Assembly (NCBI GenBank): GCA_011316305.1
Contig: SAUG01000050.1
Coordinates: 62,001 to 126,000 of the forward strand
From: Rusavskia elegans
Taxonomy: Eukaryota > Ascomycota > Lecanoromycetes > Teloschistales > Teloschistaceae
Direction: 5' to 3'
DNA length: 64,000 nucleotides
Shown: positions 60,863 to 64,000 of the stretch, one piece after another
Position numbering within the stretch: the stretch's first letter is position 1
Layout: the number at the start of each line of letters is the position of its first letter
The notes under the pieces: model-generated
Database searches by the model: none
Told to the model about the DNA's origin: nothing
The model's input: only the letters and a program-made list of their open reading frames with translations
Program-made: the position numbers and the translations under genes

Positions 60863-63800
60863 ATGCATCAAATCTGCTATCAACCATCCACCATGGTAGT
60901 CACCAAACCGCCTTTCAACAACAACAACCATGACATCGGAGCGATATGGCAAACAGCGATGGATCGGTACGAGGCAATTACTACATTCAAATTGGATTCG
61001 CTAGCCAGCGTAGACAGTGTGGAAGAGATCTTGAGCGAGATACGCGAGGAAGATACCAGATTCAAGACGTTCCGTCATGACGGCTCCAGAGTGGATAGGT
61101 TCAGATCGCTCGTTAGTAGAAGCCTCAGGCCCATTGAAGTCTTGAGCCAGATCACTGCTGAGGCAGCTTCTTCAGTAAGTGGACAATCTTCAAGTCGAGA
61201 ACCGTTGTGCGATAAGTCGATTGAAGCCTAAAGCTCATCCTGCCGTAGTCCTTCCCTCCAAGCAAAGCAATCTTCGTGGCTGTTCGTTATCTCATTGGTG
61301 TATGGCTAATTCCATGCCCCATGCTGTCATCCCTTACAAATTTTAGAGCGCGAATGCTGTGTCAGCAGACTACGAAAAGATTGCTGGATTCTTCGAAGAT
61401 CTGGACATGTATCTCCACCGACTGAAGGTTTGGGAAGAATGGGTTCCGCGTTTACCAGAACTTGAGGTGGTTCTGACAAACGTCTTCACGTTTGTGCTGG
61501 TGTTGTGTGGTATCAGTGCGAAGTATATCAAGATGAAGCGCATTGGTGATTATGCTCCCTACAGCGTGCTTACATGACAATAGAGACGGATTTTGTTTGG
61601 ACACTGACACGAACAATACACTAGTGAAAGCTTTCCGTAATATAGGGTTCGGGGAAGACGACGAGCTTACAGCGGCCTACGCTTACTTCCATAAGATGGT
61701 GGAACAAGAACACAGCGCTGTCACGAACGCAACCTTGGCCGGGTGGAGCTGTTGAAGCTAAGAGCTGTGAATATACATAGCGACGTCCAACATGGCCTGG
61801 CTGCAATGGATATCAACAATGAGAACACCAAGGCCCTCGTACGTAATACTGGGCGTATGGATGACTACCTAAAGTGTAAGATATCGCCGCGATAGTCTCT
61901 TGCCCCCTTTACTGATGTCACGTGAAGATCACGAGGCCGCCGTCGAGCGCGAAAACACTTTGAAGGCAATATCGACGCTCAACTTTCATAACAAGCAGCG
62001 CGATGTGTACGAGAAACACCATCCCGGCACCGGTCAGTGGCTGTTGAGCGCTGATAGCTTTCAAGAATGGTTCAAAGGGGCCCAGAATACTACACTTTGG
62101 TGCCCGGGAATCCGTAGGTGTTTAATATGCCCGTAAAGAAAATCTGGTGGAACGGACACTCTACTGATTAATAAGTTAGCTGGCGCTGACAAGACTGTCA
62201 TGACGTAAGGTTAAGTTCCTATGTCCGCCCTGTTCGGGCTAAGACTTCATGGAGCTAAGGACTCTTATAGGTCAATCGTCGTCAATCACATTGGGGAAGG
62301 AATTTGTGGCACTAAATCTGCATTGGCTTATGTCTACTGCGATTACAAAGACACGAACACACAGTCAGCTGTGGGACTGCTGTCCAGTGTTATCCGGCAA
62401 CTAGCTGAACAATTCAGCTCTTTACCTCCCGAGGTGAAAGCATTTCCTGACAACGATCTGGAGAAAAGAAGAAACCCAACAGACGATGAGCGGATTTCGC
62501 TTCTCAAGTCGATGTGCTCCTATTTCCAGACTGTATATATCTGCGTCGATGCCCTGGTACGATCCTTTTGTCTCACGTGCAGAACGCAGTAATCTAACTC
62601 TGCCTATGATCACCAGGATGTCTGCCCGGAGCATGACAGAGACAAGCTTATATCTATGCTTCGAAAAGTGGCACCACTCATACGTCTCTACGTTACATCT
62701 CTCCCGCACATTGACTTGCACACAGGGCTCATCAACATGTCCCGCCTGGACATCTTTGCGGATTCGTCTGATATCAAGGCATACCTGGAATCGGAAATCA
62801 GCAAACATAAAAGACTGTCTATGTTTACTGCCAAGGACTCTGCGTTGAAGGAGGAAATCATCAGCGTCGTGAATGAGAAAGCCGCAGGCATGTGAGTTAC
62901 CACAATGGTGTTGCTTTCTTGGATTTGCACATCACTTACATTGTATCAGGTTCCTCCTAGCCTGCCTACAAATTGGCCTCCTCGCTCGGCAGATAACTTC
63001 CAAGGCAGTCCGAAAAAACATCAATGCACTGCCTGAGGGAGTATATGCAACATATGAAGATATCATCACGAGAATCGCAGAGCAGCCAGAGGAAGAAAGC
63101 GAAACAGCAAAAAGAGCACTTTCTTACATATTTTGCGCAAACAGATCGCTGAAAGTCGAAGAACTGCAGCAAGCTTTAGCTGTTGAAGCTGAAGATGGTG
63201 GACTAGATGAGACCGCGTTCATAGAGACAGAAATCCTACTCAACATATCTGGTGGTTTAATCATAGTCGACCAACAGAGCGGGATCGTTCGATTAGTTCA
63301 CCACACTTTACAACAGTATTTGGGAGACAACCGATCGAAAATACTTCATGAACCCGAAGCTGAGATCGCGAGAGTGTGTCTGACATATCTATCGTTTGAT
63401 GCATTCGGTGGTGGGCCTTGCGTTGAGAGCGGCACAATGGACCAGCGCTTAGAAACTTACCGTTTCCTCGACTACGCTTCGCGCAACTGGGGCCACCACG
63501 TATTCAATGCTGCGATCTGGACAGACAATATCCTATCATTTCTGGACGATCAGCACAAACTAGCGTGCTCGGTGCAAGTGCTGCATCTGGCTGCATATCG
63601 GACACCCGACTGGCAGGACCGCTTCCCTAAACAGTTTGGTCCACTCCATGTGTTGGCGTACTTCGGCCTACACAAATTTTTCTCTCACTTCCTCGTGGCT
63701 GCTATGGATGTCAACACGCAGGACAGTGACGGAGCAACAGCGTTGCACGTGGCTGCTAAGAATGGCCATGTTGCAGCAGCAAAGCAGCTACTGGAAACGG

Positions 63801-64000
63801 ACGCCGATACTAACCTTGAGGACAACAGTGGCGAGACAGCTTTACATTGTGCATCCAGGAACGGGGACAAAGCAATAGTTGAGCTGCTCCTCTCGCATGG
63901 TGCCAACGTCATGAAGAAGGATACCAGAGGCTGGGGTGCGCTGGATTGGGCAGTCATCGAAGGGAGGGATGATGTAGTGAAGATATTACTGGAGCATGGC
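60863..64000 (+). CDS. NLR-type STAND protein: Goodbye-NACHT-ankyrin (3' truncated by window; probably impaired)
   Basis: Exons I can place: 60863-61174, 61347 to ~61522, ~61584 to ~61862, ~61927-62113, 62180-62204, 62271-62556, 62617 to ~62892 and ~62950 to the edge. The N-terminal ~170 residues (IWQTAMDRYEAIT, RFRSLVSRSLRPIEVLSQIT, ADYEKIAGFFEDLDMYLHRL) are a fungal Goodbye domain. A NACHT NTPase follows (TTLWCPGIP, SIVVNHIGEG, YVYCDYKD, VYICVDAL, ITSKAVRKNINALPEGVYAT), then a helical LVHHTLQQYLGDN region and ankyrin repeats (DGATALHVAAKNGHVAAAKQ; SGETALHCASRNGDKAIVEL) running off the edge. Such proteins sense non-self and trigger cell death. Oddities: the P-loop reads GIPGADKT (Asp for the invariant Gly), Walker B reads DALDVC rather than DALDEC, and a one-base frame break lies near 61740. 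The gene may be decaying. Confidence 0.75.

Overview
This window is a piece of nuclear genome from a filamentous ascomycete (Pezizomycotina). The evidence is genes interrupted by 47-75 nt GT-AG introns with CTAAC/CTGAC-like branch sites, a Zn2Cys6 regulator, fungal glucokinase, MIC19/Aim13, yapsin- and pepsin-type aspartic proteases, a Goodbye-NACHT-ankyrin NLR, and a transposon destroyed by a RIP-like process (C-to-T/G-to-A saturation, CpA and TpG almost absent). The order or genus cannot be fixed from the sequence alone. Exon borders below are read by eye from splice signals and frame continuity.

Layout. 0-9 kb: 3' end of a ferric-reductase-like gene, a NUDT15-like Nudix hydrolase, a Zn2Cys6 factor, a 3 kb gene-poor stretch and a LPxEIR/2EXR-type protein. 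9-15 kb: short repeats, an NAA50-like acetyltransferase (-), then a 3.68 kb Tc1/mariner-type element with 166 bp inverted repeats, TA target duplication and a recognisable DD34E remnant, ending 66 bp before the NAA50 start. 15-29 kb: MIC19 (-), glucokinase (+), a cupin protein, a 69-aa small protein, a seven-exon secreted aspartic protease (-), Rab escort protein (-) and PPIL1-type cyclophilin (-). 29-42.5 kb: signal peptide peptidase (+), exosome subunit RRP43 (-) with a 127 bp MITE just upstream of its start, a strongly structured presumptive ncRNA locus, a divergent pair of LPxEIR/2EXR-family-like genes, a secreted zincin-like protein lacking HExxH, a six-exon SHB17-like phosphatase with a 22 nt exon, and a 93-aa membrane/coiled-coil protein. 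43.7-57.4 kb: a 19 bp x 5 minisatellite, a broken yapsin-like protease, SMC5 (-), a Pho85-type cyclin (-) and a Cys-rich single-pass surface protein (-). 58-64 kb: a degenerate LPxEIR family member, a 302 bp MITE-like inverted-repeat element, a 185-aa protein with an integrase-type H2C2 zinc finger, and an NLR running off the right edge with altered Walker motifs.

The housekeeping genes do not form one pathway. The accessory part is the more unusual: mobile-element remnants close to start codons, a RIP-scarred island, lineage-specific LPxEIR paralogues, a domesticated integrase fragment and a decaying NLR. No biosynthetic cluster, CRISPR, rRNA or confident tRNA was found.
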